From: a halophilic archaeon
GTDB taxonomy: Archaea; Halobacteriota; Halobacteria; Halobacteriales; Haladaptataceae
Length of the DNA stretch: 64,000 nucleotides
Assembly: GCA_003298465.1 (NCBI GenBank)
Contig: QNGA01000011.1
Span: 95,230 to 159,229 of the forward strand
Reading direction: 5' to 3'
In this document: positions 8,629-16,299 of the stretch, piece by piece
Layout: the number at the start of each line of letters is the position of its first letter
Position numbering within the stretch: the first letter of the stretch is position 1
Notes under the pieces: generated by a model
What the model was told of the DNA's origin: nothing
The model's database searches: none
The model's input: the letters and a program-made list of their open reading frames with translations, nothing else
Position numbers and translations under genes: made by a program

Positions 8629-9252
8629 ATGGACGTACTCGTGGCGGGGGCACACGGCCAGGTGGGACAGCACGTTACGGAGTCGTTGAGCCAGAGCGAC
8701 CACACCGTTCGGGGAATGGTTCGCGATGATGGCCAGGTAGCCGACGTCGAAGCACTTGGCGCGGAGGCGGTCGTTGCGGACTTGACGCAGGACGTCGGCC
8801 ATGCGGTTCAGGGACGTGATGCGATCATCTTTGCTGCCGGTTCCGGGGGAGAGGACGTGTGGGGCGTCGACCGGGATGGAGCGATCAATCTAATCGAGGC
8901 TGCAGAAGACCAGGAAGTGCAGCGGTTCGTCATGCTGAGTTCGATGAACGCCGACTCCCCCGAGGACAGTCCCGAAGCGTTGCGGGAGTACCTGACCGCA
9001 AAAGCAGAGGCCGACGAACGGCTCCGCGAGAGCGACGTTACGCATACTATCGTTCGTCCGGGTCCGTTAACGAACGATTCCGGTACCGGCCGAATCGAGG
9101 CTGGAGACGAACTTGGGAGAGACGGGGAGATTCCCCGCGCCGACGTTGCACAGACGCTTGTCGCGGCTCTTCCCGTGGAACGCACCTACGACCGAACGTT
9201 CGAAATCCTCGCTGGAGATACGCCGATCCGAGTCGCACTAGACGAACTTTGA
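8629..9252 (+). CDS. NAD(P)-binding atypical short-chain dehydrogenase/reductase
   Basis: A 207-residue cytoplasmic Rossmann protein. The N-terminal nucleotide motif VAGAHGQVGQHV (4-15) is the GxxGxxG form of atypical SDRs such as YwnB or flavin reductase-like proteins. MVRDDGQ after the second strand suggests a preference for NADPH. The LSSMNAD and YLTAKAEAD segments contain the Ser and the Tyr/Lys region of SDRs in a shifted arrangement (Tyr-x4-Lys around 122-126). No partner gene is nearby. Likely a general reductase or redox-sensing regulator; substrate unknown. Confidence 0.85.
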   Translation: MDVLVAGAHGQVGQHVTESLSQSDHTVRGMVRDDGQVADVEALGAEAVVADLTQDVGHAVQGRDAIIFAAGSGGEDVWGVDRDGAINLIEAAEDQEVQRFVMLSSMNADSPEDSPEALREYLTAKAEADERLRESDVTHTIVRPGPLTNDSGTGRIEAGDELGRDGEIPRADVAQTLVAALPVERTYDRTFEILAGDTPIRVALDEL

Positions 9253-9501
9253 CGGATCGGCTGCGGATTTCGGGTGCGCTCGTAGCTGGTCGCGTGGAAG
9301 GTTTATCGTGGAGAAGGGACGAGGTGGACCGTGATATGAACGAGAGCGTAAGCGGTCCAGCGAGCACGCGACCGGTTTTCCACACTATCGGAATACGGAT
9401 ACCGTAAGCACGGGTAGCGTCACGCCGAACGGTTCGCTGATCGTCGGGTTCAAAGCCGTCCGTCGCTACTCGACGGTACGACGAGAAGCACTGGTGGTGG
9501 C

Positions 9502-10935
9502 TCAGTCCATCGAGGGAGCCGAGTCCAGGTTCTGCACCCACTCGCGGACTTTCTCCCGGGCGGGCGGCCCCGTGAGCAGGCTCACTACAGCGAAGGTGAG
9601 GAAGCTCGTAGTCAGGCCGTAGATGATGGGGAGGTTCGAAGAGAAGCCCTCCATCCAGATGGTGGCGACGACGACGGTTGCGCTGACCGCGATGGACGAG
9701 AGCGCTCCCTGCCAGGTCGCACGCCGCCAGAAAAACGCCCCGAAGATGGGGACGAAGATGCTGCCGGTGAGCAGGTCGTACGCCAGGACGAGCGCCTGAA
9801 CGACGTTGCCGATCGCGATCGCAGCGTAGATCATGATGCCACCGAGGACGAGGATGACGACCCGGGAGACGCGCGAGTAGGTCTCGTCCGAAGCGTCCGG
9901 GTCGACGAACCGTTTGTAGATGTCGCTCGTGAAGAGGGTGCTGGAAGCGAGCAGTGCGGAGTCCGCGGTCGACATCATCGCGGAGACGAATCCGGCGAGG
10001 ATGAGTCCGGACAGTCCGACGGGGACGACCTGGAGGATCATCCGAGGGAGCGCAAGTTCGGGGTCCTGCAGGTTCGGGAGGAGAACGAGCGCGATGGCCC
10101 CGAGGAACGCCGTCGCGATTCCGTAGATGATCGCGTACACGCCGGCGGCGATACTCCCTTTCCGGGCCGTTTCGGCGCTCTCCGCGGTGAACACCCGCTG
10201 CCAGATGTCCTGGCCGATCATTATCCCGAGGACGTACAGGAGGAAGTAGCTGGTAATCGTCTGCCACCCGATCGCGGTCGGGTCGAAGTACGTCGGATCG
10301 AGTTCGGCCGTGAGGCCCGAGATTCCCCCCACGGAACTGAGACCGAGGGGGAGGGCCAGCAGAAAGATGCCGACCGTCATGATGCACCACTGGACGAAAT
10401 CGGTCATGGTCACTGTGAGCATTCCGCCGAGCGACGTGTAGGCGATGATGATGAGTCCGCCGACGAGGATCATCGTGTTTTGCTCGAACCCGAACAGCGC
10501 CCCGAGGACTTTCCCGATGGCGATGGTCTGGGTGATGGCGATCGTGAGCGCGTACACGCCGGCGATGACGGCGCCGACAGTACCGGAGTACTTGTCGAAG
10601 CGGCGTTCGAGGATCTCGCCGAGCGAGTACGCTCTCAGGTTCGCCAGGTTGGTCGAGATCAGTAGTCCGAGGGCGATGGTACCGACTCCGAGCGAGATTA
10701 CGAGCCACGCGCCCGAGACGCCGTGCTCATATCCCAGTCCGCCGCCGCCGATGGTGGACGCTCCGCCGAGGATGACCGCCGACATGACCGGGACGTACAT
10801 CCAGAGGGGGATGTTCCTCCCGGCGACGAGATAATCGTCGAGGGAATCTGATTTCCGGTACCCCCAGTACCCGACGCCGATCATGCCGAGCATGTACAGT
10901 ACGAGGACTCCCGTGTCAATGACGGACACTGCCAT
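9502..10935 (-). CDS. Sodium:solute symporter (SSS family)
   Basis: A 477-residue integral membrane protein with about 13 hydrophobic segments. The SSS signature region is visible early as DSLDDYLVAGRNIPLW followed by a Gly-rich helix GGASTIGGGGLGYEHG, and later FVSAMMSTADSALLASSTL, the sodium-binding helix motif. It should import an organic solute with sodium across the cell membrane. ATG 10935 is chosen because a TATA element at 10958-10964 gives a leaderless start there; earlier in-frame ATGs lie within the promoter. A 16-bp palindrome over the start is shared with the aminotransferase gene at 14457, which suggests joint control by the NrpR-like regulator encoded next door and a nitrogenous substrate. 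Confidence 0.9.
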   Translation of the reverse strand: MAVSVIDTGVLVLYMLGMIGVGYWGYRKSDSLDDYLVAGRNIPLWMYVPVMSAVILGGASTIGGGGLGYEHGVSGAWLVISLGVGTIALGLLISTNLANLRAYSLGEILERRFDKYSGTVGAVIAGVYALTIAITQTIAIGKVLGALFGFEQNTMILVGGLIIIAYTSLGGMLTVTMTDFVQWCIMTVGIFLLALPLGLSSVGGISGLTAELDPTYFDPTAIGWQTITSYFLLYVLGIMIGQDIWQRVFTAESAETARKGSIAAGVYAIIYGIATAFLGAIALVLLPNLQDPELALPRMILQVVPVGLSGLILAGFVSAMMSTADSALLASSTLFTSDIYKRFVDPDASDETYSRVSRVVILVLGGIMIYAAIAIGNVVQALVLAYDLLTGSIFVPIFGAFFWRRATWQGALSSIAVSATVVVATIWMEGFSSNLPIIYGLTTSFLTFAVVSLLTGPPAREKVREWVQNLDSAPSMD

Positions 10936-10950
10936 GGCATGACCATGCCA
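10935..10950. promoter_or_regulatory. 16-bp palindromic operator TGGCATG-AC-CATGCCA
   Basis: A perfect inverted repeat with 7-bp arms and a 2-bp centre, lying on the predicted transcription start of the symporter. The same half-sites (TGGCAWG, CWTGCCA) occur in the palindrome at 14473-14488. Position over the start site suggests repression. The binder is inferred to be the NrpR-like protein encoded at 11070. Confidence 0.6.
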
Positions 10951-10957
10951 CATTCGA

Positions 10958-10964
10958 TATTTAA
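10958..10964 (-). promoter_or_regulatory. TATA element of the symporter gene
   Basis: TTAAATA on the minus strand, centred about 26 nt before ATG 10935, consistent with leaderless transcription that starts inside the adjacent palindrome. Confidence 0.5.
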
Positions 10965-11038
10965 CTCTTTGCAATTCGACCGTGGAACCTCTCGGAAATC
11001 ACGAACTCGTCGAAGCGAACTACCACCGGAAGGGACAC

Positions 11039-11045
11039 GTTTATC
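11039..11045 (+). promoter_or_regulatory. TATA element and operator half-site of the NrpR-like gene
   Basis: GTTTATC lies about 28 nt before ATG 11070. A single operator half-site TGGCATG (11066-11072) overlaps that ATG, without a matching second arm, so weak self-regulation is possible. Confidence 0.4.
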
Positions 11046-11069
11046 GGCAGGTAACACCGTCGTACTGGC

Positions 11070-12113
11070 ATGTCTGAGAATCTCGACCGACGAGCGTACG
11101 ATCTCCTGCGGCTCATCGACGCCCACGAACCCATCGGTAGTCTTCGGCTCGTCGACCTCTTGCACCGGCACGGCTATTCCATCAAAGGGCGCACGGTCCG
11201 ACTGACGCTCTCCAATCTCGACGACGCCGGTTTCACCGAGAAACTTCCGGGGAAGGGTCGACGCCTGACGGAGAAAGGCCGCTCCGAACTCCAGCGCGGC
11301 CACATCAACGGCCGCCTCGAACACGTCCGCGAACGAATCGCGATGCTCACCGGCCAGGTGACCTACGACCCGATCGAGGACACCGGCGAGGTCATCGCCT
11401 CTAGCGTAACCGTGTCCCGTGACCGACTCTCGGACGCGCTCGAAACGTTGGCCCCATTGACGGACTCGCCCCTCGCTCCGGTTCCGATCGCCGTCGAGGA
11501 CGAACCGGCGGAGTCTGCGGAATCCGACTCGGCCCGTATCTTCGCCCCATCGAGCATCACCCTCGATGGCGTCCTGCTCTCTCGCGGCATCAACGTCGAA
11601 CTGCAGACGGCCGGAATCGTCGAATACCATCCCGACCCGGAGCCGGAGCAGTTTCCACACGACGGGGACGTGCTCCGCGAACACGGCGGAGCAGTCCTCC
11701 GATACACCGACGCGATTAGCGGCGAGGGCTCGACCGTCGACGTCGTGAGCCTCCTCATCGAGGCCGGTCGGACCGACGTCCGTCGGGCCATCGACGGTGA
11801 TGACCCGAGTCTCCTCGTCGTCGACAACCGAGAGTTTCCCCTGATGCGATACGAGGAGGCAAACGACCTCACCATCGAGACCCGAGAGCGACTCGGTGGC
11901 GTTCTTGACATTCGGAAACCGCGAGAATCGGGGCCGTTCCCGAGCGAGAAGCCAGGGTGGGAGTTCGCAGCGCTGACCTACGGCGGCGTCGGCGAACTCC
12001 TCCTCTCGCTACTCGTCGAGGACGGCTACGCGGACTCGTGGGAAACGCTGTACGGGTTAGTTCCTCGGTCGACGTTCGAGCCGCTTCCCGCCGTCCGGGC
12101 ATGGGAAAAGTAG
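11070..12113 (+). CDS. NrpR-like transcriptional regulator (winged helix plus NrpR/DUF128 domain)
   Basis: A 347-residue DNA-binding regulator. Residues about 5-75 form a winged helix of the type also found at the N-terminus of RNase R and NrpR, with the recognition part IKGRTVRLTLSNLDDAGF and the wing KLPGKGRRLTEKGR. The rest matches the NrpR regulatory domain, including the SSVTVSRDRL strand, the GILLSRGIN-like loop (VLLSRGINVELQ) and the late TYGGVGELLLSLLVEDGY block. In methanogens NrpR is a nitrogen repressor responding to 2-oxoglutarate; haloarchaeal members are less studied. It sits between a symporter and an agmatinase/aminotransferase pair that carry matching palindromes, which fits a local nitrogen regulon. 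One regulatory domain is present, not the tandem pair of some methanogen forms. Confidence 0.85.
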   Translation: MSENLDRRAYDLLRLIDAHEPIGSLRLVDLLHRHGYSIKGRTVRLTLSNLDDAGFTEKLPGKGRRLTEKGRSELQRGHINGRLEHVRERIAMLTGQVTYDPIEDTGEVIASSVTVSRDRLSDALETLAPLTDSPLAPVPIAVEDEPAESAESDSARIFAPSSITLDGVLLSRGINVELQTAGIVEYHPDPEPEQFPHDGDVLREHGGAVLRYTDAISGEGSTVDVVSLLIEAGRTDVRRAIDGDDPSLLVVDNREFPLMRYEEANDLTIETRERLGGVLDIRKPRESGPFPSEKPGWEFAALTYGGVGELLLSLLVEDGYADSWETLYGLVPRSTFEPLPAVRAWEK

Positions 12114-12119
12114 CCGGCC

Positions 12120-13130
12120 TCATTCGGCGAACTGCCGCTCGACCAGCGTGACGAGGAGGTACGCTCCGAGAGTCTGAGTCGCCTTCGTCGGGTCGTACTC
12201 GGGCGCGATTTCCATCAGATCGGCCGCGCCGACCGCGTCGTGCGTGCCCAGAATCTCCATGACTTTCAGCGCCTGATGGGCGCTCAGTCCGTCCGGTTCG
12301 GGCGTCCCCGTTCCAGGTGCAACACCCGGGTCGACGGAGTCGATGTCGAATGTCACGTAGACGGCGTCCGTGTCCGCTGCGGCAGCCTCGACGGCCTCCG
12401 TTACGACGTCGGTGATACCCTGCTCGTGCACGTCACGCATCGTGTACAGGTCGAGGCCGGTGTCCTCGACGAAGTCGAAGAAGTTCGGACTCTCGTATCC
12501 TCTGATGCCGACCTGACTGACGTGTTCGTAGTCGCTGTACTCCGATTCGGCGATGAGTCGGGTGCTCGATCCGTGGAACTGTTCGCCGAACACGGGACTC
12601 TCGTCGGCCGTATCGGTGTGAGCGTCGATCTGGACGAGGCCGACGTCGTCTGCGTCGGTGCCTTCGGCGAAGCCACGGAACGCGGGATAGGTGCAGTAGT
12701 GATCACCGCCGATCATCACGGGAAACGCCTGGTCCGCGGCGGTGGCAACGTGGGCAGCGATGCTCTCGGCGGTCTTCTCTCGATCCATCGGAAAGACGGG
12801 GATATCCCCGCAGTCGGCGAGGTTCAGGTCCGAGAAATCGACCTGAGTGGCAGTGTTCATGTTCGTCAACCCACCCTTGTATCCGGAGAGGTACGCCCAC
12901 CAGCCGCTCGCGTGGCGGACGGCGTCGGGTCCGTACCGGGCGCCCGGCCGGTTGCTCGCAGCGGCGTCGAACGGCGCTCCGAGGACGGTGGCGTCGATAT
13001 CGCCGAGGTCCGTGACGTCTCTGGTCGGTGCCTTGAGGAACGTTTTCGGGTTGGCGTACGCCAGTTCGACGTTGGCGCCCTCGTGTGCACTCCGGAACTC
13101 CTCGGCGCGCGATAGCTCTCGGTCACTCAT
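12120..13130 (-). CDS. Agmatinase-family ureohydrolase
   Basis: A 336-residue dimanganese hydrolase that splits a guanidino compound to urea plus an amine. All metal-binding motifs are present: GGDHYCTYP, QIDAHTDT (in place of the usual DAHxD) and TFDIDSVDPGVAPG, followed by the GTGTPEPDGLS loop. Start ATG 13130 overlaps the end of the upstream aminotransferase gene by 8 bases, so the two are translationally coupled; an earlier in-frame ATG would lie deep inside that gene. The substrate could be agmatine, but guanidinobutyrate or another guanidino acid is equally open given the aminotransferase partner. The gene converges closely with the NrpR-like gene (6-base gap). Confidence 0.88.
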   Translation of the reverse strand: MSDRELSRAEEFRSAHEGANVELAYANPKTFLKAPTRDVTDLGDIDATVLGAPFDAAASNRPGARYGPDAVRHASGWWAYLSGYKGGLTNMNTATQVDFSDLNLADCGDIPVFPMDREKTAESIAAHVATAADQAFPVMIGGDHYCTYPAFRGFAEGTDADDVGLVQIDAHTDTADESPVFGEQFHGSSTRLIAESEYSDYEHVSQVGIRGYESPNFFDFVEDTGLDLYTMRDVHEQGITDVVTEAVEAAAADTDAVYVTFDIDSVDPGVAPGTGTPEPDGLSAHQALKVMEILGTHDAVGAADLMEIAPEYDPTKATQTLGAYLLVTLVERQFAE

Positions 13131-14457
13131 CCGTGGTCTCCTCCCGAAGGGCTTCCCGAAGCGCACTGACGGTCCGTTCGAGCTGGTTCCGGGTGATCGT
13201 GAGCGGTGGCTGGAATCGCATCACGTTCTTGTAGTATCCGCCGACCCCCATGATGATACCTCGTTCCCGAAGCGTCTTCGCCACTGACGATGCGAGCGCA
13301 GCGTCGGGAGCGGCTGCGACCCCTCTCGGCCCGGTTTCGGCCGGGTCGACGAGTTCGACGCCGTGCATGAGTCCGCGACCGCGCGTCTCACCGACGACGC
13401 CGAACTCGGACTCCAGTTCGTCGAGTTGCTCCGAGAGCCACGTTCCCTTGGACGCGGCGTCGTCGACGATGCCGTCCTGCAGTTCGTCGATCGTCGCGAG
13501 GCTCGCCGCACACGCCACCGGATTCCCGCCGAACGTCGAGAGGTGATCGCCGGATTCGAACGCGTCTGCCACTCGTTCGGAGGCCGTGAACGCGCCGAGC
13601 GGCAGACCGTTCGCGATGCCTTTGGCCTGGGTGAGGATGTCCGGAGTCACGTCGGCGTGCTCGCTGGCGAACAGTTTCCCCGTTCGACCGTAGCCGGTCT
13701 GTACCTCGTCCACGACGAGTAGTGCGTCGTGGTCGTGGGCGATCTCCTGCACCTGCTGGAGCCAGCCGGCCGGTGGAACCACGATTCCTCCCTCTCCCAT
13801 AATCGGTTCGACGACGATAGCGGCTACGTCGTCGCTCGTGTGCGTCCCGATGACGTGCTCTACGGTGGCAGCCGTCCGCTCCGCGAACGCTTCGTCCGAC
13901 AGGTCGCGGTACTCGGATCGATAGCGATAGGGTGCGGGGGCGTGGGTCGCGTCGTTCATCGTCGGACCCATCTCGTGTTTGTAGGAGTGGTTCCCGGTGA
14001 GGGCGAGGCTTCCGAGCGTCCGCCCGTGGAATCCCATTTCGAGGGCGACGACTTCCTTGCTCCCCGTGTACTTCCGTGCGAGCTTCACCGCTCCTTCGAC
14101 GGCCTCCGTCCCCGAATTACAGAAGAAGCTCTTCTTGAGATCTCCGGACGTAGCTTCGGCAAGCCGTTCGGCGAGTCGACTGGCTTGCTGGTGAGGATGA
14201 ACGTATGAACAGCTGTGAACCAGTTCGTCCAGCTGGTTCTTGGCAGCTTCGACGACGGCGTCGTTGCCGTGGCCCACGTTCGTCACCGAAATGCCCGAGA
14301 AAACGTCCAGGTACTCGTTCCCCTCGTAATCTTCCACCACACACCCCGATGCGCGCTCGATGGGGACGTCGAGACTCTTCCAGATCGGCATCAGGTACTC
14401 CCCGTATCGGTCTTCGACCTCCTCGTTCGCCATCTCGGATTTATTCGTTCGTGGCAT
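13123..14457 (-). CDS. Class III pyridoxal-phosphate aminotransferase
   Basis: A 444-residue PLP enzyme of the ornithine/4-aminobutyrate aminotransferase group. Visible features are the substrate-entry strand YLDVFSGISVTNVGH, the phosphate-binding CNSGTEAVEGAVKLAR, the GFHGRTLGSLALTGN loop, the Asp before the ring (VVDEVQTGYGRTG) and the Schiff-base Lys in TQAKGIANGLPLG. ATG 14457 is preferred; the longer frame to 14553 crosses the promoter and palindrome. It is translationally coupled to the ureohydrolase gene, so it may remove the amino group of the product (for example putrescine, 4-aminobutyrate or a related amine). Control is probably through the 22-bp palindrome upstream. Confidence 0.9.
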   Translation of the reverse strand: MPRTNKSEMANEEVEDRYGEYLMPIWKSLDVPIERASGCVVEDYEGNEYLDVFSGISVTNVGHGNDAVVEAAKNQLDELVHSCSYVHPHQQASRLAERLAEATSGDLKKSFFCNSGTEAVEGAVKLARKYTGSKEVVALEMGFHGRTLGSLALTGNHSYKHEMGPTMNDATHAPAPYRYRSEYRDLSDEAFAERTAATVEHVIGTHTSDDVAAIVVEPIMGEGGIVVPPAGWLQQVQEIAHDHDALLVVDEVQTGYGRTGKLFASEHADVTPDILTQAKGIANGLPLGAFTASERVADAFESGDHLSTFGGNPVACAASLATIDELQDGIVDDAASKGTWLSEQLDELESEFGVVGETRGRGLMHGVELVDPAETGPRGVAAAPDAALASSVAKTLRERGIIMGVGGYYKNVMRFQPPLTITRNQLERTVSALREALREETTDE

Positions 14458-14470
14458 TGTATGGGCGCCC

Positions 14471-14492
14471 TGGTGGCAAGCACTTGCCACCA
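14471..14492. promoter_or_regulatory. 22-bp palindromic operator upstream of the aminotransferase
   Basis: TGGTGGCAAG-CA-CTTGCCACCA is a perfect inverted repeat with 10-bp arms. Its core 14473-14488 (TGGCAAG-CA-CTTGCCA) matches the palindrome at the symporter start. It lies 14-35 nt before the ATG, on the predicted transcription start about 25 nt from the TATA element, as expected for a repressor site. Confidence 0.65.
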
Positions 14493-15143
14493 TTGAACGC
14501 TCTATCACCGCCTGATAAATAATTACTGATGGCCGGCAGTCGAGTACCGACACTGCGGAGTCGAGTCCTCGGTGGCCGGTCGTCGCGTATCGGCCACGGT
14601 TCGTCGTCGAGAGACCGGACGGACGCGTACGTGGTCCGCACCGACTCCGGTCGAACGCTTCTGTCGGTACGAGAAGCGTCTTCGACGAAGAACACAGCGG
14701 GACCTACAGGAACCTCACGAGGTCGTGACCGCTAGTTGGCCGCTTCTGCGTCGGATCGTCGAAACAATTCGGAAGCGGTGAAGTCCGCTCTCCCGTAACC
14801 CGGAAGACGATTTCGTCCGGTTCAGCGTCCGCTGTGTGCGTATCAGAAATCGAGACGACGCCGGTTACAGGTAGCTTTTAGTAGTAGTCCGCCATCAGCT
14901 ATCGTCGTAGCCTTTGCTCTACCGTACCAATTGTCGTGGTCGAGTTCGATCCCTGCGCTCCTCGTCGTCCGTGACAGCCGGCAAACGCATCGGAGGCGTC
15001 CTCGCCGATGAAATGGCGTCGGCGAACGAGTTCGAACTGCGGTCGAACAGACGACCGAGGGCAGTTTTCAGGACGATCCAGCGAGCGTCGCGCCGAGCTG
15101 CAGGCGTCGTTCGGCCACCTACGGTTCCACGCCTTCAGCGGTT
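14493..15143. other. Intergenic region with the aminotransferase promoter; otherwise no gene seen
   Basis: A TATA-like element ATTTAT on the minus strand lies at 14515-14520. The remaining 600 bases hold no frame with convincing protein composition on either strand and no recognisable RNA gene. The left-going dehydratase gene ends at 15144. Confidence 0.4.
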
Positions 15144-16295
15144 CTACCACTCGGCGACACTGCCGTCGTCGTGGCGCCAGATGGGGTTGTGCCAGTTGGT
15201 TTCGAGTTCCGTACGCTCCCGGATAACGTCTTCGTCGAGTTCGATGCCGAGTCCGGGACCGCTGGGGATGTCGACGTATCCTTCCTCGAACTCGAACACC
15301 GACGGGTTGGAAAGGTAGTCGAGTACGTCGCTCGTTTCGTTGTAGTGGATGTCGAGACTCTGCTCCTGAATGAGCACGTTCGGAGAGCACGTATCCACTT
15401 GGACGCAAGCCGCGAGCGCGATGGGGCCGAGCGGACAGTGCGGCGCGACCGCCACGTCGTACGCCTCGGCCATCGCGGCGATCTTCTTCACCTCGGTGAT
15501 GCCCCCCGCGTGTGAGAGATCCGGTTGAATAACGTCGACGGCCCCGTCTTCGAGAACGCCCTTGAAATCCCACCGGGAAAACATCCGTTCCCCGGTGGCA
15601 ATCGGCGTGGTAGTGTGTGCCGCGATGTCCGGCAGCTCGTCGTTGTGTTCCGGGAGGAGCGGCTCTTCGATGAAGAAGGGATCGTAGGGTTCGAGTGCCG
15701 AACTCAGACGCTTGGCCATCGACTTGTGGACACGGCCGTGGAAGTCGACGCCGATGTCGACTTCATCGCCGACGGCCTCGCGAACGCTGGCGAGACGGTC
15801 GACGGCTTCGTCCACCGCCGCCGGAGTGCCGATCCGGCGCATCTCCGACGTAGCGTTCATCTTTAACGCGGTGAAGCCAGCATCGATTTTCTCCCGGGCG
15901 GCCTCGCCGACGTCTGCAGGACGATCGCCGCCAATCCATTGGTAGACACGAAGTCTGTTCCGGGATTTTCCGCCCAGTAGCTCGTAAATGGGGGTGTCGT
16001 AGTATTTCCCTTTGATATCCCAGAGCGCTTGATCGATGCCTGCGATCGCACTCATCAGAATCGGGCCTCCTCGGTAGAACCCGCCGCGGTACATCGATTG
16101 CCAGTGGTCCTCGATATGCAGTGGATTGTTTCCAATTAGGTAGTTGTCCATCAGTTCCTCGACGGCCGTTCTGACGGTTCGTGCCCGGCCTTCGATAACC
16201 GGTTCCCCCCAACCGACGAGTCCGTTGCTGGTCTCCACTCGGAGGAACAGCCATCGTGGTGGTACCTCGAACAACTCGTAGTCGGTAATCTTCAT
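15144..16295 (-). CDS. dgoD: D-galactonate dehydratase-like enolase-superfamily enzyme
   Basis: A 383-residue cytoplasmic enzyme that should dehydrate D-galactonate (or a close aldonate) to 2-keto-3-deoxygalactonate. The sequence follows the DgoD pattern closely: MKITDYELFEVPPRWLFLRV start, MYRGGFYRGGPILMSAI and VYQWIGGDRP. The metal and catalytic residues of the mandelate racemase group are visible: VDFHGRV (Asp and His), FIEEPLLP (Glu), ATGERMFSRW (Glu), then VIQPDLSHAGG and APHCPLGPIAL (His). The gene follows the GH2 gene by four bases on the same strand, forming an operon, and supports a De Ley-Doudoroff-type route for galactose. Other sugar acid substrates such as gluconate or arabinonate cannot be excluded. 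Confidence 0.88.
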   Translation of the reverse strand: MKITDYELFEVPPRWLFLRVETSNGLVGWGEPVIEGRARTVRTAVEELMDNYLIGNNPLHIEDHWQSMYRGGFYRGGPILMSAIAGIDQALWDIKGKYYDTPIYELLGGKSRNRLRVYQWIGGDRPADVGEAAREKIDAGFTALKMNATSEMRRIGTPAAVDEAVDRLASVREAVGDEVDIGVDFHGRVHKSMAKRLSSALEPYDPFFIEEPLLPEHNDELPDIAAHTTTPIATGERMFSRWDFKGVLEDGAVDVIQPDLSHAGGITEVKKIAAMAEAYDVAVAPHCPLGPIALAACVQVDTCSPNVLIQEQSLDIHYNETSDVLDYLSNPSVFEFEEGYVDIPSGPGLGIELDEDVIRERTELETNWHNPIWRHDDGSVAEW

Positions 16296-16299
16296 TGGA

